DNA of 64,000 nucleotides. Source: Hypoxylon rubiginosum. Its lineage: Eukaryota > Ascomycota > Sordariomycetes > Xylariales > Hypoxylaceae. The translations under genes and the position numbers were made by a program. The notes under the pieces are model-generated. The model searched no databases. It was not told the DNA's origin and saw nothing but the letters and a program-made list of their open reading frames with translations. Location of the stretch: the NCBI GenBank assembly GCA_902806565.1, contig CADCXA010000034.1, forward strand, positions 682,001 through 746,000. The letters are read 5' to 3'. How positions within the stretch are numbered: position 1 is the stretch's first letter; every line of letters begins with the position of its first letter. Below, one piece after another: positions 24,169 through 36,654 of this stretch.

Positions 24169-24202
24169 AAAATTCGAGTTATTTCCGTTAAACCCCTGTG
24201 GG
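24169..24202 (-). repeat. Right terminal inverted repeat of the DNA transposon
   Basis: 34 bp, the inverted counterpart of 19462-19495. It ends CCCTGTGGG on the plus strand. Confidence 0.88.
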
Positions 24203-25020
24203 ACACCGTACGGGGGGTAGCCGAAACCCAAACAGCCCTGGCAGCCCAAACTTCAGTGTCTAAGTGTTAGTACATATATAAAAAAAAGACACACAAGACA
24301 CACAAACCCCTGTTTAGGTGATACCATTTGCATAGTAATGAAAACAAAACAAAAATACGGATTGTTAGAATTGTCAGACAGCAGACAGATATTAGACCAG
24401 GTTGGATGATTCACCAAAATGCATCATCGGTTTTCCGCATCGAAAAACAAAGAAAAAAGAGTCACAGAACCTACATCACCCAGGCTCACAGGCTCGTAAG
24501 CTCGCTCGATCCTGACTAGGATCATACCAGCCAATGACGAGCAGAGCGACGACAATGTGCCTCCCATCCTACCATCGTGGCTGAAGAGGCGCAGTGACAA
24601 CAGCGTACCTAAGGCTCCAGATAGGTACTGAGTAGGCTGGTAGGCCAGATAGATGATAGGCACGCCCAGGTCTGATTTGCCACCCCGTACCAAATACCGA
24701 GATACATGCAACCTATCTATGCAAATCTATGCAATCTATGCAAGGTTGCAAGTTGGATATATGCGCGTTTGCATGTGAGGCACCGCGCCCGCATCAGTCA
24801 GAATCAGAATGATTGAAGGCAGCAGTTGGCTTCAGCCTTGTCGTCCCTTCAACCTCTCTCCTTCTGCCTGCTATAGGCATCTTTTTCTATTTTCAAATAA
24901 TCTAGCTTCAACCGTCTTTGTCTCATTCAACTACTATTCACGCAGCTAGTCATCCTTCTCGAGATCAGCTTGAATTCACAGTCCGTGTCTACATTAAAAA
25001 CAGATAACCTTCCGTTGGCC
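24203..25020. other. Intergenic between transposon and BTB-like gene
   Basis: No gene was recognised. The last 200 bases are CT-rich (CTTCAACCTCTCTCCTTCTG near 24847) as in many fungal core promoters and should be the promoter and leader of the next gene. Confidence 0.55.
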
Positions 25021-27649
25021 ATGATCTCGCAACTCGTTGCCGAGGAGATGGCAAACGAACCTCCGCCTCCTCCTTCGCCCTCTCGACGTCCTCGGGGTGC
25101 CTTGATCGATGCCGCCATCGCCCAGATGATGAAGGAGCAACCCAGTCAAAGCGACAGCAGCTATAATGCCGAGCGACGGGAGCAAGCTGACCTCTACAGA
25201 CTCAGTCGTCCTAACTTTGAATGTGGCGAGGGAGACACACTGGTCATCGTCAACTTCCCCCCGGGTTATCGAAACTGTTTTTGGGATGAGGTAAGCAACA
25301 CTTGGATATATTCAAGACCCCTTCGTCCATACCTTCATCACTGTATAGCTGTGGCCTACGTATACAAGTTTATAGGGCCGCTGTTGGCTTGCGATCGGAG
25401 TTGCCTAGAAATAGGGACGCCTGTATATTGGATTGATAGCTCTCATCACACCTAACTAGATAACTAACAAGTCTTTTAGTGGTCCTCGAAGCGCTTCTCC
25501 GTCCATTCTGAAAAACTTCTTGCTACCGGCTCCAAGGTCTTCGCAGATTTACTATCACCAAAACAGCAAGCTCGTTCCCGGAAGAGGCTGGAACATGACG
25601 CCGCGCCTCTTACCCACAAGTATGTGGTTGATCTCACTCCTTCGATCGAGGGAGACGAGCTGGCTGCTCAGCTCATGCAATTATCTCTACCCTCGGGCGT
25701 TAGAGATTGGTGGACGTCCAAGGAGAGGCTCGGTATATCGCCCTACCTTGTTTCGGGACACGACGACTTCTGCCCTTACCACCACGACGTACCCATCGAC
25801 TGCGTAAGGTCAGAAAAAAGTGTTGAGTTCGTATACAGCGGTCCGCGAGACCAACATCTCCCGAACCTCGACCTTAGCGATGTCGAAACACCAGACTCTC
25901 GGATTATGGATGACTACTGTCCTATCCGCCACCGCGCCAACATTGTTCGCCTTCTCTTGGCCATCGAGGGTCATGAGCTCGTACTTAATTCTGCGTCACG
26001 GGTCTACACCTTAGCGGGCGTTGCTAATATCTTAGACTGCGCTGGTGTCGTTGTAAGTGAACACCCCCATGCGGCAACTTGATAGGTCTCCTGATTATGG
26101 CTAACGTCGTCCATAGCGGGACCCCGTGTGTAGTTGGCTCATGGCGGATCCTAACAACGAGTTTATCGACATCAATACCGAGGTCGCATTTAAAATCGGG
26201 ACGACATTGAAGTCGACAAACGTGACTCGAGCCGCATTTCGCGTCCTCGTAGTCGAAAAGGCCCTGGATAATCTTGCCGTAGCACCCGAGGAGCGAGGAG
26301 CCCAACACACGATTTTCGGACGCCCTCGCGCCGATCTACCCGACGACCTGCAGACTCTCGTTCAGTACGCAGCACACAAGCTGGCCGACCGTGTCCAACA
26401 GACGCACGCACGACTGAGCTCAGATCAGTTTTACGAGTTCTTCCCGGTAGGAGAGCAGCAAAGACTGATGCAGGTCGGTGATATCGTCAAAACCGCCCTT
26501 TCTGCCATCCCCAGCCCGAGCGCCGGCCAGCCACCTTCAACACGAGATGCCGTGCGCGCCGCCCAACTAAACAAACTACTCGACCTCCACACGACCCTCT
26601 CCGAGAAGCTGCTAAGCTATAAAAACTACATCCTCCGCAAGGCGGAGGTCGGCCCGCCCTCAAACAACCAGCAGCGAGACTTCGACCGCGACCGGCGGTG
26701 CTATGTCCCGCGCACGGCCTGGAACCCCACCTCCTTACTATACAGCGGCTTCACCGCCACCCAGCGCCTACTGACCCCGTGCTTCTGGGACTGGCTGTCC
26801 GACGACGCCGAGGACGCGCACGGGACGCACAAGCCGAGCGAATTCCTGTCCGTCCTCGTGAGCGCCTTCAACGACAAGGTCGAGGAGGCCGCCTACCTCC
26901 TCCGCTTCGACGGCGACTTCTCCTTCGCCAACCCGAGCGGCCTGCTCCATTTCAACCTGCAGCAGTTCCGCCACGAGTTCAGCGCCGCCATGGACAGGCT
27001 GCGCGGGACCTGGACCCGGCCCTCCCTCGAGGCCCCGCTCCACCGCACGAACCATCTAGCGCTGGGCCTGTCCGACGACGAGTTCCAGTTCCTGCCCCTC
27101 TGGGCCGGCGGCCTCGACGACGGCACCGGCGGCGTCTTCGAGCCCGCCGTCCCCGACGCCGAGCTCGGCCCCATCGGCCCCGGGCCCGCCTACCACACCG
27201 GCGACACCGTGGCCACCGACGACGACGCCTCGAGCGTCGGACGCCCGTCGGACGACGCGGCGCCGAGCCGCCGCGCTAGCACCGCGACCCTGACGGCCGG
27301 GCGCTCGATAGCCGCCGTGCCGTCGAATATCACACATACTACTGCTACTACTACTGCTACCGCTACCAGCACGGCCCCGCAGCAGCACGACGACGATGAC
27401 GACGACGCGGTATCGGCGTCGGTGTCGTCTGTCGGCGGAAGTTTCCGCCACGTCGCCTCTGCGCCCTCGGCTACTTCGACTTCGACTGACGTGGTGATGG
27501 TGTCGATGCCCTCGGCGTCGCCGTCGGCGGCGTCGGCAGCGTCCACGGCCACGATGAGCGAGAGCGACGAGTCCTTCGAGGACGTCGATATGTTCTACGA
27601 CAGCGACGAGGTAGACGAAGACGCGTGGTCGCAGGTGGAGGAGCCGTAA
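25021..27649 (+). CDS. BTB-like domain protein with acidic low-complexity tail, fungal, unknown role
   Basis: Three exons, 25021-25290, 25480-26052 and 26117-27649, all phase 0, join to 791 residues (GTAAGC and GTAAGT donors, TTTTAG and CATAG acceptors). The first ATG in the frame is at 25021 (MISQLVAEEM), followed by a proline run. Residues about 65-120 resemble the BTB/POZ beginning: GDTLVIVNFPPG, then across the first junction WSSKRFSVHSEKLLATGS and FADLLSP. Many fungal proteins share this arrangement (sheet, then F-x-V-H, then S-x-x-F-x-x-L-L). A second conserved block is RANIVRLLLAIEGHELV. The last 170 residues are Thr/Ser/Asp-rich with a run of seven acidic residues, and are GC-rich. 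It may be a protein-interaction factor; no enzymatic motif is seen. Confidence 0.75.
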
Positions 27650-28897
27650 AGACTATGACTTTACTTTGCAACGACCCCCCTTTTTTTGAGTGGGTCAAAC
27701 CCCGTGAGACCCCCCCCCTTCGTATCGTTCATTAGCGACGAACGGGAAGGGACGAAAGACTCGGGGCTTTTGTAAAAGAGGGCACACGAAAAGGTGGGCT
27801 GGCTCTCTATAGCAGTTTGATATCAGGATGGGAAACTGTGATTTTACGAATAATAACGAGTTAGAGATGGTAGGATCACTTGGGTTTAGGCAGGAGGCAT
27901 GTTCAATCATACATCATCACCCGGCACGTTCCGGTCAATGTAGATGTAAGCACCGAGACGTAGCATAGACGTCTTCTTGACTTGCTAATTCATTTTGGGG
28001 CAACCTTTTCGGGGTGTTAATACCCAAAAAGGGAGCCTTGCGTTTTGACGTGTGCCAAAATCTTTTCTTCCCCACCACCTCCCCCCTTTTCTTTTCGTCC
28101 GCGATAAGCCAAGGGTGAGAATATCTACCAAGTAAGGAATCACTGATGGACATGAGGCTGCATAGAGATGGTGACATTGGATTACAGGTTCTAGCGAGGT
28201 CTACGCGGTAAAGTCATATGTATGTCTATCGGTCCGGGTATCACACCTACCTACTAGAAACGTCTTGAGTACCTACAAAGTCTCCACTACTGTACTATTA
28301 CAACGATTGACCAATTCACCATCAGGGCAGAGCGGTCAACTGGGACCTAATCATTTCATATCCCTCCCAAAGCATGCTCTATGGGCAGGAAACGATAGCA
28401 CTTGGTCAGAGATGGTCAAAATTTCTTCATTTCGCCCCGGACAAGACGCATCCCGTAGGGTTCAAAGCTGTGTTGACTAGCGCACTGAGCACTAATATAA
28501 TAACAAGCAACAAGCGCATCTATTTCTGATACGGAAGGCCAGATCATGGTATCATCGCAAATGAGAAAAGAGAACAAAAAAAAAAGCAAGTCCGTACATT
28601 TCATGCTACCGCGCATTTCCCTTTGTTTTCCGTTAGGCAACTGGTCATGTTAAAATCGCCCGAATCTCAGATGCCTTGACCACCTTGCCCTCCAAACGCC
28701 GACTTCCATGCTTCTTGAATTATCAATATGCCACGCCATGCAATGATGCAACCCGCCCTCTCCCTTAGCCCGTCCTCTATGTTGCTGGGATCGTTGCCCA
28801 AGTCAAAAAGCATAACGGCGTAGGGTATAAGCATCACAATTGAGAAATTAGGCGTAGACCGCGAAAACCTCCGCTGTCAATGAGAATGTTTCTATCA
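27650..28897. other. Convergent 3' region between BTB-like gene and scc2
   Basis: About 1.25 kb with 3' untranslated regions of both convergent genes. No gene, RNA or repeat was recognised. Confidence 0.55.
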
Positions 28898-31800
28898 TCA
28901 GATCCATTCCATGTCGCCGTTGAGGTCTGTCTCCACCACCTCCGTACTTTGTTTTCTGGGTCGTCCTCGGGCCCTTGGTCTAGAATTAGATCGTGCTCGC
29001 TTCTTTCGCCCACCGGGAACGCCTCCCGCCTTTCTTTTGCGGCCACGCTGGTCCGGCTCCGTTGCGTTTTCGTCATCCTCGGCGTCCGGGGATGTTGGTT
29101 CCCCTTCCAAGTCAAACTCTTCCCCTTCGTCTGGGACCTTGACTTCATTATCCACGTTCAAGAGTTCCACAAACGCACGACACTGCTCCGTCATGCGCTC
29201 GGGTGTGTCCAGAGCAGACATGATTCGGGAGATATCGTCCCAAAACTTGTCTCCGACAATGCCCTGGACCTTGACGGGAGCCTTAGTAAGATCTTTTGTG
29301 GCCCCTTTACCCTTGTTACTCTCGCGACGGTTGGAACTAAGTCCATATAATCGACGTAAGTACGTGCGAGCCTCCCAGAGAGCAAGAAGGATAATGGAAC
29401 CAGCCGCTAATTGGAAGAGCCGCTGCGCATCTACTGTAGGCGGCGTGGGGGCTGCAGGTTGTCCCTCGCCATCAACGGGTTGCTGAGAAGCTGAGAGCTG
29501 ATCCATGCGTACTTGGAAGATTTCGGACTCGATAGATTGGGCGATGCCAGACCCGGTTCCAGTTACCAGTTTTTCCATGGCGGTAATCGTTGCTTGCAGC
29601 TCTCCAACTGTAACGAATTCAAAGAAAGCAAGATTCTCAATTATAAAGCGAGAGAATGCGACGTGTGACAATACCGTGGTCTGGTCTGTGCTAGACTTTG
29701 CCAGATCAAAGTCTACCTGCCCAACAAGCTTCTCAAGGAATCTGGCTCGGTTCTTTGATTTGCTAATTTTTAGCACTTCCATGAGTAGATGGAGTTTCGA
29801 CGTGAAAGGATGCTCAGTTGCGCCTCGAGGATCTTTGACTACATCGCGCTGGTATTGAAACGCTGATTGTATGGCTTTTGCATACTCTCTCTCAAGCACA
29901 CTCTCGTATTTTTCGTGAAGTGCCCTGTGCTCATGGTAGGCGAGCTCGGAGATTTTAGGAACTGGGCAAGTCTCAAGCGTGATAAGGGTGACGCCAGTCT
30001 CCTTTGGATGTACTAGACCCTGTCGGTTGATACTTGCTAATACTTCCATGGCGAGGAAAGCGTGATCATCGTGGGTTGCGAGGGTAATACGGGTGATGTC
30101 TTTGAGAAACCGTTGAGTTGTAGCGCTTGCCACATCATCGAAGCTAGTGCTTCCCATGACCTTCAAGTCTTTCTTGGCAGATTCCTTGCTGTTAGCCGTT
30201 GAGGCCGCTTGTTCAGACCGCTGCTCCTCGGCTAAGAGAAACTCCCTAAAAGATCGAAGGATCATCGACTCCAAGACCGGTATGCGTTCGTCGAAGGCCT
30301 GTTGGAATGTTGTGTAGACATTAGCAGACACATAATTCCTAGGGTTGGATTGGCAGACAAGCCCGATGGCATCCAATGCTGGCCGCCGCACATCTGCCGG
30401 TTGGGAGGGGGTTGCAAAGGGAACAAGAACGTCAACCATGAGCTTTGACACAGAGCCTTTCCACTTTGGGAGGTTAGGTTCGGACTTGAAGCGTTCTTCG
30501 TGGCTGTCCAAGTTGCAATGTTTACCAACCATCCCCACGATAAGGGAATACCGATCAAACTGCCTGATTTTGGTCCGATCGAGCTGGCCTCTTCCACTCA
30601 TCAGCCGAATCGCCTTGAGGCAAGATAGAGCAAGGCGAGCAAGAGGTTCCGATGTCTGAAGAAGTTCACTAATAATCCACAGACATGCCACAACATCGTC
30701 AAGGAGTGCTCTCGTAACCTTAGAAGTAGCAGGCATAAGAACCTTGCGGATATCGGCAAGGAATTTCGAATGTACGCTAGAGACTTGCGGGAGCACACGA
30801 CGATATATGACAACGACGGCCCTCGAAACTGCCAAGTCCTCACTCGTACTGACGCTAGCAATATGAGGCTCTAACTGTCTGATCTGCTCAAACGTGAATA
30901 GCTTGGGGTCGGCTTTCGCAAATATCATCAAGACTTGGAAGGCGTCCCTGCTTGACGGAATTGACGGATCGTCCGACTCGGGGCTGCCAATGAGATCAAC
31001 GAGATTTACGACTAGCCTCGCGCAGACTCTCGAGTTCGCTTCGGCAAGTTTGGAATCAGGTGAGAGTATTGTCTGAAAGACCTTGTCGAGAACGAGGGCG
31101 GTATTTCCTTGCTTGACGGTCTGTACCATAAGAGCGACATGGTCAGTTAGAGATTGCTTAAAGGCGATGGAGTCGTCGTCTTTGTAGAACGGAGATATCC
31201 AGACTTCTTCGATCATCTGTCTCGCAAGCTCCCGTACATTTTCGTCCGGATCCTGCGTACGATGTAGCAGTCCGTTTGCAATGGTGCTCCGGACTGCCTT
31301 GCTATCGTTGCCAAGGTAGATATCCTTAGCTAGCTTCATAGCCCTTTTTCTCACACCTATTCCGGAATCGATGAATCTTTGGATGACTGTAGGCGTCATT
31401 TTCTCCTCCAGCCTGGGGCGCATGCTCATACACTTGCCTATAAGGCCCAGTGCAGAATCACGCACCTGGGGCGAGGAGTCATTGGAACACTGGAGAATGA
31501 GCTGAATGAAGACGCTGTCGCCGTCTAGAATAGTTGGGTCTGTGTCTAGGACCAGGTTGATACTCTTGAGACTGCGACTGCGTACAGTGGCCTGATCTGT
31601 GGTCATGGATCCCATAAGTATGTTGAGAATATTCTTGAACGAACTACAGAAGTTAGACCGGAGCAAGATGATCGAGTGAGAAAGCTTCGCGTGACTAGAC
31701 ACCACCGATTTGAAGCTATATTCCCGAGACAGCCATTTTGGGTCCTCGATCATGTTGCGAAGACGAAATGCGATTCTCCCAAACTCCGAATCTCGCTCTT

Positions 31801-34800
31801 CCGAATCCTCGCTTGCACCGGCATCGTAGCCAAGGCTGACTTGCGATCCCCAGTCCGTGATTAGATACGAGATGGCGCCTTGAAGGTAAGGGTCGTCACC
31901 CAAGTGATCCTGTAAGTATTCTAGAACAACGCGATACGGTCCTAGCCAGCTCACCGTCTTTTCCATTGACATGTTGCCCTCGAGAACGTTGAGGGTTAGG
32001 TCGGCCAGCCACCGTCCTAGTTCGTCAGAGTCGCTCCCATCAAAATTGGTGGCGGTCTTCCGAACGTGTGATCGCAATTTAGAAATGGCTGCGGCCATAA
32101 CACCAAGGAGTTCTAGAGCCATGTTCCTCGCCGGAGCCGCATTCTTGTCGCCATCCATTTGCTGAAACATCATGTACATAGTGAGCCGAAGTAGTAGTTC
32201 GGCCGCGGGCCAGTCTGGTGAATCTAAGCAAGTTGTAAAATCTTCGATAAACAAGTCCAGGAGGTTTCGATACGGCGTATCGCCAGACTTGGTTGATTTC
32301 AATGCCCGTCTCACTATGAAATTGACAACGTAAGTAGCGTTGCGATAAGCGCCATCAGCGAGCGTTTTGGCCAGAGCCTGCAGCTCTTGGATAGCTGTTG
32401 GGTGCTGCGCCGCAGCATGGTCCTCCGTTCTGATAGTGTAAGACGTTTCCGTCTTGTCATTGATGCCGTCAGTCGAAGCAGTATAGTTGCCGCTCCCATC
32501 ATCTCCCGCTATAGTCTCTATCATCCGGCCACGATTTTTCTCTTTTCGATCATCTACCTTCCCGGCGCTTGCTTGGATCAGTCGCATAATCAGTGCTGAA
32601 ACGGGCTGGATACTTTTGCCTTCTGAAAGCTTAAACTGCCTGGCACTTTGCTTGCCGATCGGTAACTTCTCGAGAGACGTTAGGATTTCGTTGAAGATGC
32701 CTTCTCTCTGGGCAGGATTCATTAGGAATATCTGTGACAATACATTCATAGCGATGAGTCGCAGTGCATCAAACTTTTGAAGACCAACGACCGATTCTCT
32801 CTCCACGTGTGCGTTCTCAACAAAGATGAGACGTGACGACACATACTCAAGAGTATTAACCACGGTCTCAGAAAGGTCTATGCTGACTATCAGATCTGAC
32901 ATGAGGGAGAAGACCTTCTGGCAGGTAGCGAAAAGAGTACTGATGACCTTTTTGTGCGTCGTAAGAAGGCGGAATAAATTTCCCGTAGGGCCGGTGCTCC
33001 GCAACTCAGCTATAGGGATGATGATGTCTCCCATCACATTCCTAAAGAGATTCAGGCCGTGTTGGATTACATCCTCGGAGTACAACTGCTTCTCTTCTCG
33101 GCCACCACACATGATCCGGAGCGACGTCCGGGCAGCTTTGAGGCCCATCTCGATAGCATGAAGTTGCTGAACCCAGAATCCAACCTCAGTTTCGCCCCAA
33201 GTCTCGTCTATCTTGAAATCAAGGGTATCGGCGTGCTTTAAAGAGCCCTCGCTTAAGCTTTGAATTCGAAGAAGGTCATCTACGGGTGCTTGGCGGAAAC
33301 ATCCGAGGCTAATGGCTCTGCTTATTTGCCTTTGGGCTTTATCATGCGCCGTTATCGTCATGGTAGGTTCTTGGTCGTTTGTTACGGTGACCAGATTTGA
33401 TGCGGCGCTGTGCTCATTCGATAGGTAATCCTCGGCGTTGAATATCTCCTGAAAACATCTACGCAGGTCCGCAAAAGCGGCACTGGCAAGTTCACGCTGG
33501 TTGAGCTCGCCGCCGAGTGGATCTTCAAATTCGTCATGAGAATCATGCTTCCTCTTTGAGGATAAATGCGTCGGGGTATCAGGTGAATCGGGCACTATAG
33601 CAAACTCATTCTTATCGAAGCTCGCCGCAGGCAATTCGACCGTAATAATACTTGATTTAGGGGGGTTTGGTATTGGCGTAGACTGGTCATGCTGTGGTAG
33701 GTGAGATAGCTGTTTGGGAGCTTCTGACGCCTCACTCTTCAATACAGCCATCTGTGTCGGCTGTGGTGCTTCGGGCTGTATATTAGTCGCCGATGGAGTA
33801 TGTACATGGGAAAGCTGTGAGACTGGGATATCGGGTGCTTTGGGTGTCACCATTAGGTCTGCAAGCGAGACTGTCTGAGATTGGATTTCGGTTGCCGGAG
33901 ATGGTGACAGAGCAGAAGGCATTTTCGACGAGTATATAGAGGCCGCCACATCTAGTTCTTTTCTTGAGGGAAGATGAATCTCAATTCGAGACTTATTGTT
34001 GGCAACAGCTTGCAAATTTGAAGTAGCAGGATTGTGCTTGACCACCTTATGTGGTTCCTGTCTCCGCGCCTTGGGGGACGACCTCTTGGTAACCCGGGGC
34101 GACATATTGGTGCCGTTGGGGGTTGAAGCGTTTGTAGCCTCGGGTGTAGAACAACGGAAAGCTATAGCGGTATTGTCATAAACCATCCTGGCAAACGGTG
34201 AGATGCCATCGGCAAGACTTTTCGACCTATTGGCTGGCGAGGTGGTTTTCGGCGTGGTCTTAAATTTGCTATTGCGCTTTTCTGTTAGTGGCTGCTGCGC
34301 GTAGCCGTCAGGATGCCCGGAGCTAAGGGTTGAGGGCCAAGGGTTAAGGGATAGTAATGAGGCAACAGAGATGCTCACAATTGTGTTATCTTGTCGGCCT
34401 TGAGGAGATGTTGCACGAACTCGAGGCTACCTTCAACCCGTTTGGAGAGGGTTGAATTCTCGGCTTCCTTATTTAGGGCATCGTAATCTTCCCTAGAGAC
34501 GAAACCGGCAAGGGAGGGCGCAAGAGGACCGGAGCCGATGGTGGGATTAGTGATTATATCTGGACAGGTTTTTAAGTTCTCGTTAGGCTCAAGTTCATAT
34601 TCAAGTAAAAGTTACGCGGAGAAGGAACGAGTCTGGACGTAGCATGCGCCTAAGAGCAAGGCAGCAATTGGCAAGTGCGCATAATCACAAAATCACAAAA
34701 CCGCAACTCTAATTGCAATTGCGCAAGACGGGTAAGAAGTAAGGGCCGGCGGCAGGTGAACAGTAAATGGTGAATAGTGAATGGTGTATGGTGTATGGTG

Positions 34801-34918
34801 TATGGTGTATGGTGAATCAACCCACTTACCTGGCTCGAAAGGAAAGACCGAGGTGAAAGGCGTATAGGGTAGGGCCTCGTTTAACGTGAATGGTTTCGAA
34901 CTTTCCTGCTGCTGCTGC

Positions 34919-34950
<32 letters not shown>

Positions 34951-35100
34951 CTGCTGTTGTTGCTGCTGTTGTTGCTGCTGCTGATGCAGATAGGCACCGG
35001 GACTGGCTTGCGGATAGACTTGCGGATAGGCTTGTGGATAGGACTGCTGGTCGAAATGGGGCGCGATGCCATTCGGATCTCGAGATTGTGAATTCGCCAT
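28898..35100 (-). CDS. scc2: Cohesin loader Scc2/Mis4 (NIPBL homologue)
   Basis: With Scc4 the protein loads cohesin on chromosomes. Exons are 34830-35100, 34379-34559 and 28898-34268, joining in phase to 1,940 residues. The long third exon alone would start at a GTG; the true start is the ATG at 35100 in a CACCATGG context. Exon 1 holds a 26-glutamine run and the block LNEALPYTPFTSVFPFEP, which continues in exon 2 as DIITNPTIG; I recall a similar opening in fungal Scc2. The exon 2/3 junction gives TQFKFK. Intron 2 (110 bp) has a CACTAACAG branch region. The HEAT-repeat body includes FTFEQIRQLEPHIASVSTSE, RFIIENLAFFEFVTVGELQ and a basic C-terminal tail (GRKRKAGGVPGGRKKRARS). The length is normal for fungal Scc2. 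Confidence 0.9.
34783..34810. repeat. GGTGTAT heptamer repeats in scc2 intron 1
   Basis: Four perfect tandem copies of the 7-mer GGTGTAT are flanked by degenerate GGTGAAT copies (34768-34817), all inside the 270-bp first intron (34560-34829). This is slippage-type repeat DNA. Confidence 0.8.
34906..34983. repeat. CAG/CAA repeat encoding 26 glutamines
   Basis: 26 codons of mixed CAG and CAA on the minus strand, in exon 1 of scc2. The mixture of two codons suggests the tract is kept at protein level rather than being a fresh expansion. Confidence 0.85.
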
Positions 35101-35944
35101 GGTGATTGAAACAGGACCGTGTCCCTTGTCCCCTGTCTCTTGTCTCTTATTCCCTTTTCCTATACTTTTGTTTTTATTCACGTCGATCGCTCACACTCCT
35201 CAGTTTCCCACTGCTCTCAAGTTGATATCCTATCCTACCTCATTGCGGATCACCTTCTCGGTGAAGAATGAAGTGGAAGCACGAGTCGTGCCATGCGTTA
35301 GGTAGTGATACGAGGCGAGCCTGTCTGCGATATCGAGGATTAATGCAATGGCGTGAAGATCTATTTGTATGTAAGTACCAAACAGCTTACGAGTAAAAAG
35401 GGCTTTGTGAATTGAAGTTAGGAAAAAAAGGTACAAGCTCGAACAGCCTGACAGCCAGCCTTGCGCAACGCGGAGGCTTTATTTGGTTAGCAGATTAAGC
35501 AGGTTAAGCAGGTTAGGTAATGGCTTTTAACAGGCTTAGGCTTAGGCTTATAGCGTAACGGTCAGACGGTATGTAATGCTGTAATGCCCGACTTATCCAA
35601 AACCGGGGACCCGCCTCACTCTACCACGCTACTACGTCGCCATGGGCCACGCCTCCAAATTCCTATGGGGTTTCCAACTGCACACAGCAAAACAGCTCAC
35701 GCACATGGCAACATGTATCGATATCAGTGGATACCAGTGGATTATCAGTTATCGATATTATCATAACGTTATCTAGGTGGATCCCTATGCATGCGACCAC
35801 TCTCTACATATGTACATCTCAATGCTCTCATTCTTATAGGCAATGTACCTATGTATCTAAATGAAGTGTTTTTCCTCTTCAATTTTTTTTTACCAATTAC
35901 TTTTTACCCGACCCAAAGACAAAAGAAAAAGGACGGAAGAAACA
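35101..35944. other. Divergent promoter region of scc2 and rpa12
   Basis: About 840 bp between two divergently transcribed genes. A 15-base word GTACAAGCTCGAACA at 35431-35445 also occurs inside the DNA transposon (22023-22037). Short AGGCTTAGGCTTA and AAGCAGGTTAAGCAGGTTA repeats lie around 35490-35555. No gene was recognised. Confidence 0.55.
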
Positions 35945-36490
35945 ATGGCAGCTATAGGCTCATTAGTCTTCTGTACAGACTGCGGGAATCTTCTGCCCGT
36001 GTCTAAAGGCAATGTCAAGAACATCTTACATTGCGAATGCTGCGGCGCCGAAAATAGAGGTTAGATCTACGCATCACACATCGCACATCGCATTCCATGC
36101 CTCGAAGCACCCTTTTCCTTTCCCATACCAACCAATGCCCCATGCCCCAAGTCTTACTAACAGGGTAACTATAGATACGGCATCTAAGACAATCGTTACC
36201 CAAAGCAAACCATCCGACTTCCCTTCTTTGCTTCGACAAAAACTGTCAATCGTCCAGTCCGTCGAGCGCCACAAGGTCCAGACCGAAGCTGTTGTGAACG
36301 AAACATGCGAGAAGTGCGGTCGAACCGAAGTCAGATACTCGGCAGTGCAACTCCGCAGCGCCGATGAAGGCAGCACCATTTTCTACACTTGCGATTGCGG
36401 CCACAAGTATGTTGTACTGCTCTTTTTAATTATAAGAAACCAGCCGTAGCTAATCCCAAATATCCGACCAGATGGAACACCAACAATTGA
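35945..36490 (+). CDS. rpa12: RNA polymerase I subunit Rpa12 (TFIIS-like zinc ribbon)
   Basis: This subunit of the rRNA-making polymerase is needed for transcript cleavage and termination. Exons 35945-36059, 36175-36406 and 36472-36490 join to 121 residues, the usual length. The N-terminal zinc ribbon is FCTDCGNLLP with CECCGAENR. The C-terminal ribbon is CEKCGRTEVRYSAVQLRSAD with the catalytic Asp-Glu pair in SADEGSTIFYTC, then CDCGHKW. The last exon is only 19 bp and supplies the ending WNTNN after a CGACCAG acceptor. The first donor is GTTAGA, slightly off consensus, but the joined sequence AENRDTASK is in phase and family-like. Confidence 0.93.
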
Positions 36491-36654
36491 GCCGATTTAT
36501 CAGAGATGGTCCTACACAGCAGCTTCACCTAGTAACTAACTAACACTGGACTGGGTGGTAGTGGCAATGGTGGATAAGATATGGAATAAAATCAAGCGAA
36601 TTACTTTTTTATACCCTACAGGCAACCCAGATGAAACGCCGATCTATGCCCTAT

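Larger units (their letters stand above)
19462..24202. mobile_element. DNA transposon with 34-bp TIRs and three genes (DDE/integrase-core type)
   Basis: A 4,741-bp unit is bounded by inverted repeats at 19462-19495 and 24169-24202. Both repeats begin CCCACAGGG and share the 18-base core GGAAATAACTCGAATTTT; four internal positions differ. Inside are a cysteine-rich protein gene and a transposase on the plus strand and a third gene on the minus strand that ends 24 bp from the transposase stop. All three frames are open after splicing, and the base composition is normal, so RIP has not attacked it. No clean target duplication is visible. If the ends are shifted by one base, the flanks read GTCAC and GACAC, an imperfect 5-bp match. 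The layout resembles eukaryotic transposons with an rve-fold transposase (IS3EU-like), but assignment to a named family is inference. Confidence 0.82.

Noticed and set aside
19462..24202. Tc1/mariner-type element
   Set aside because: No TA target duplication at the ends, the TIRs differ from that group, and the core motif spacing fits an integrase-type fold rather than DD34D/E.
28898..34378. scc2 starting at the beginning of the long frame (34378)
   Set aside because: The first codon there is GTG, not ATG, and lies at a good splice donor (TT then GTGAGC). Upstream exons in phase supply a proper start.
34379..35100. A separate small glutamine-rich gene ending at a TGA near 34375
   Set aside because: The frame does reach a stop there, but splicing at TT/GTGAGC to 34268 gives a continuous, family-like Scc2 N-terminus, so the stop is intronic.
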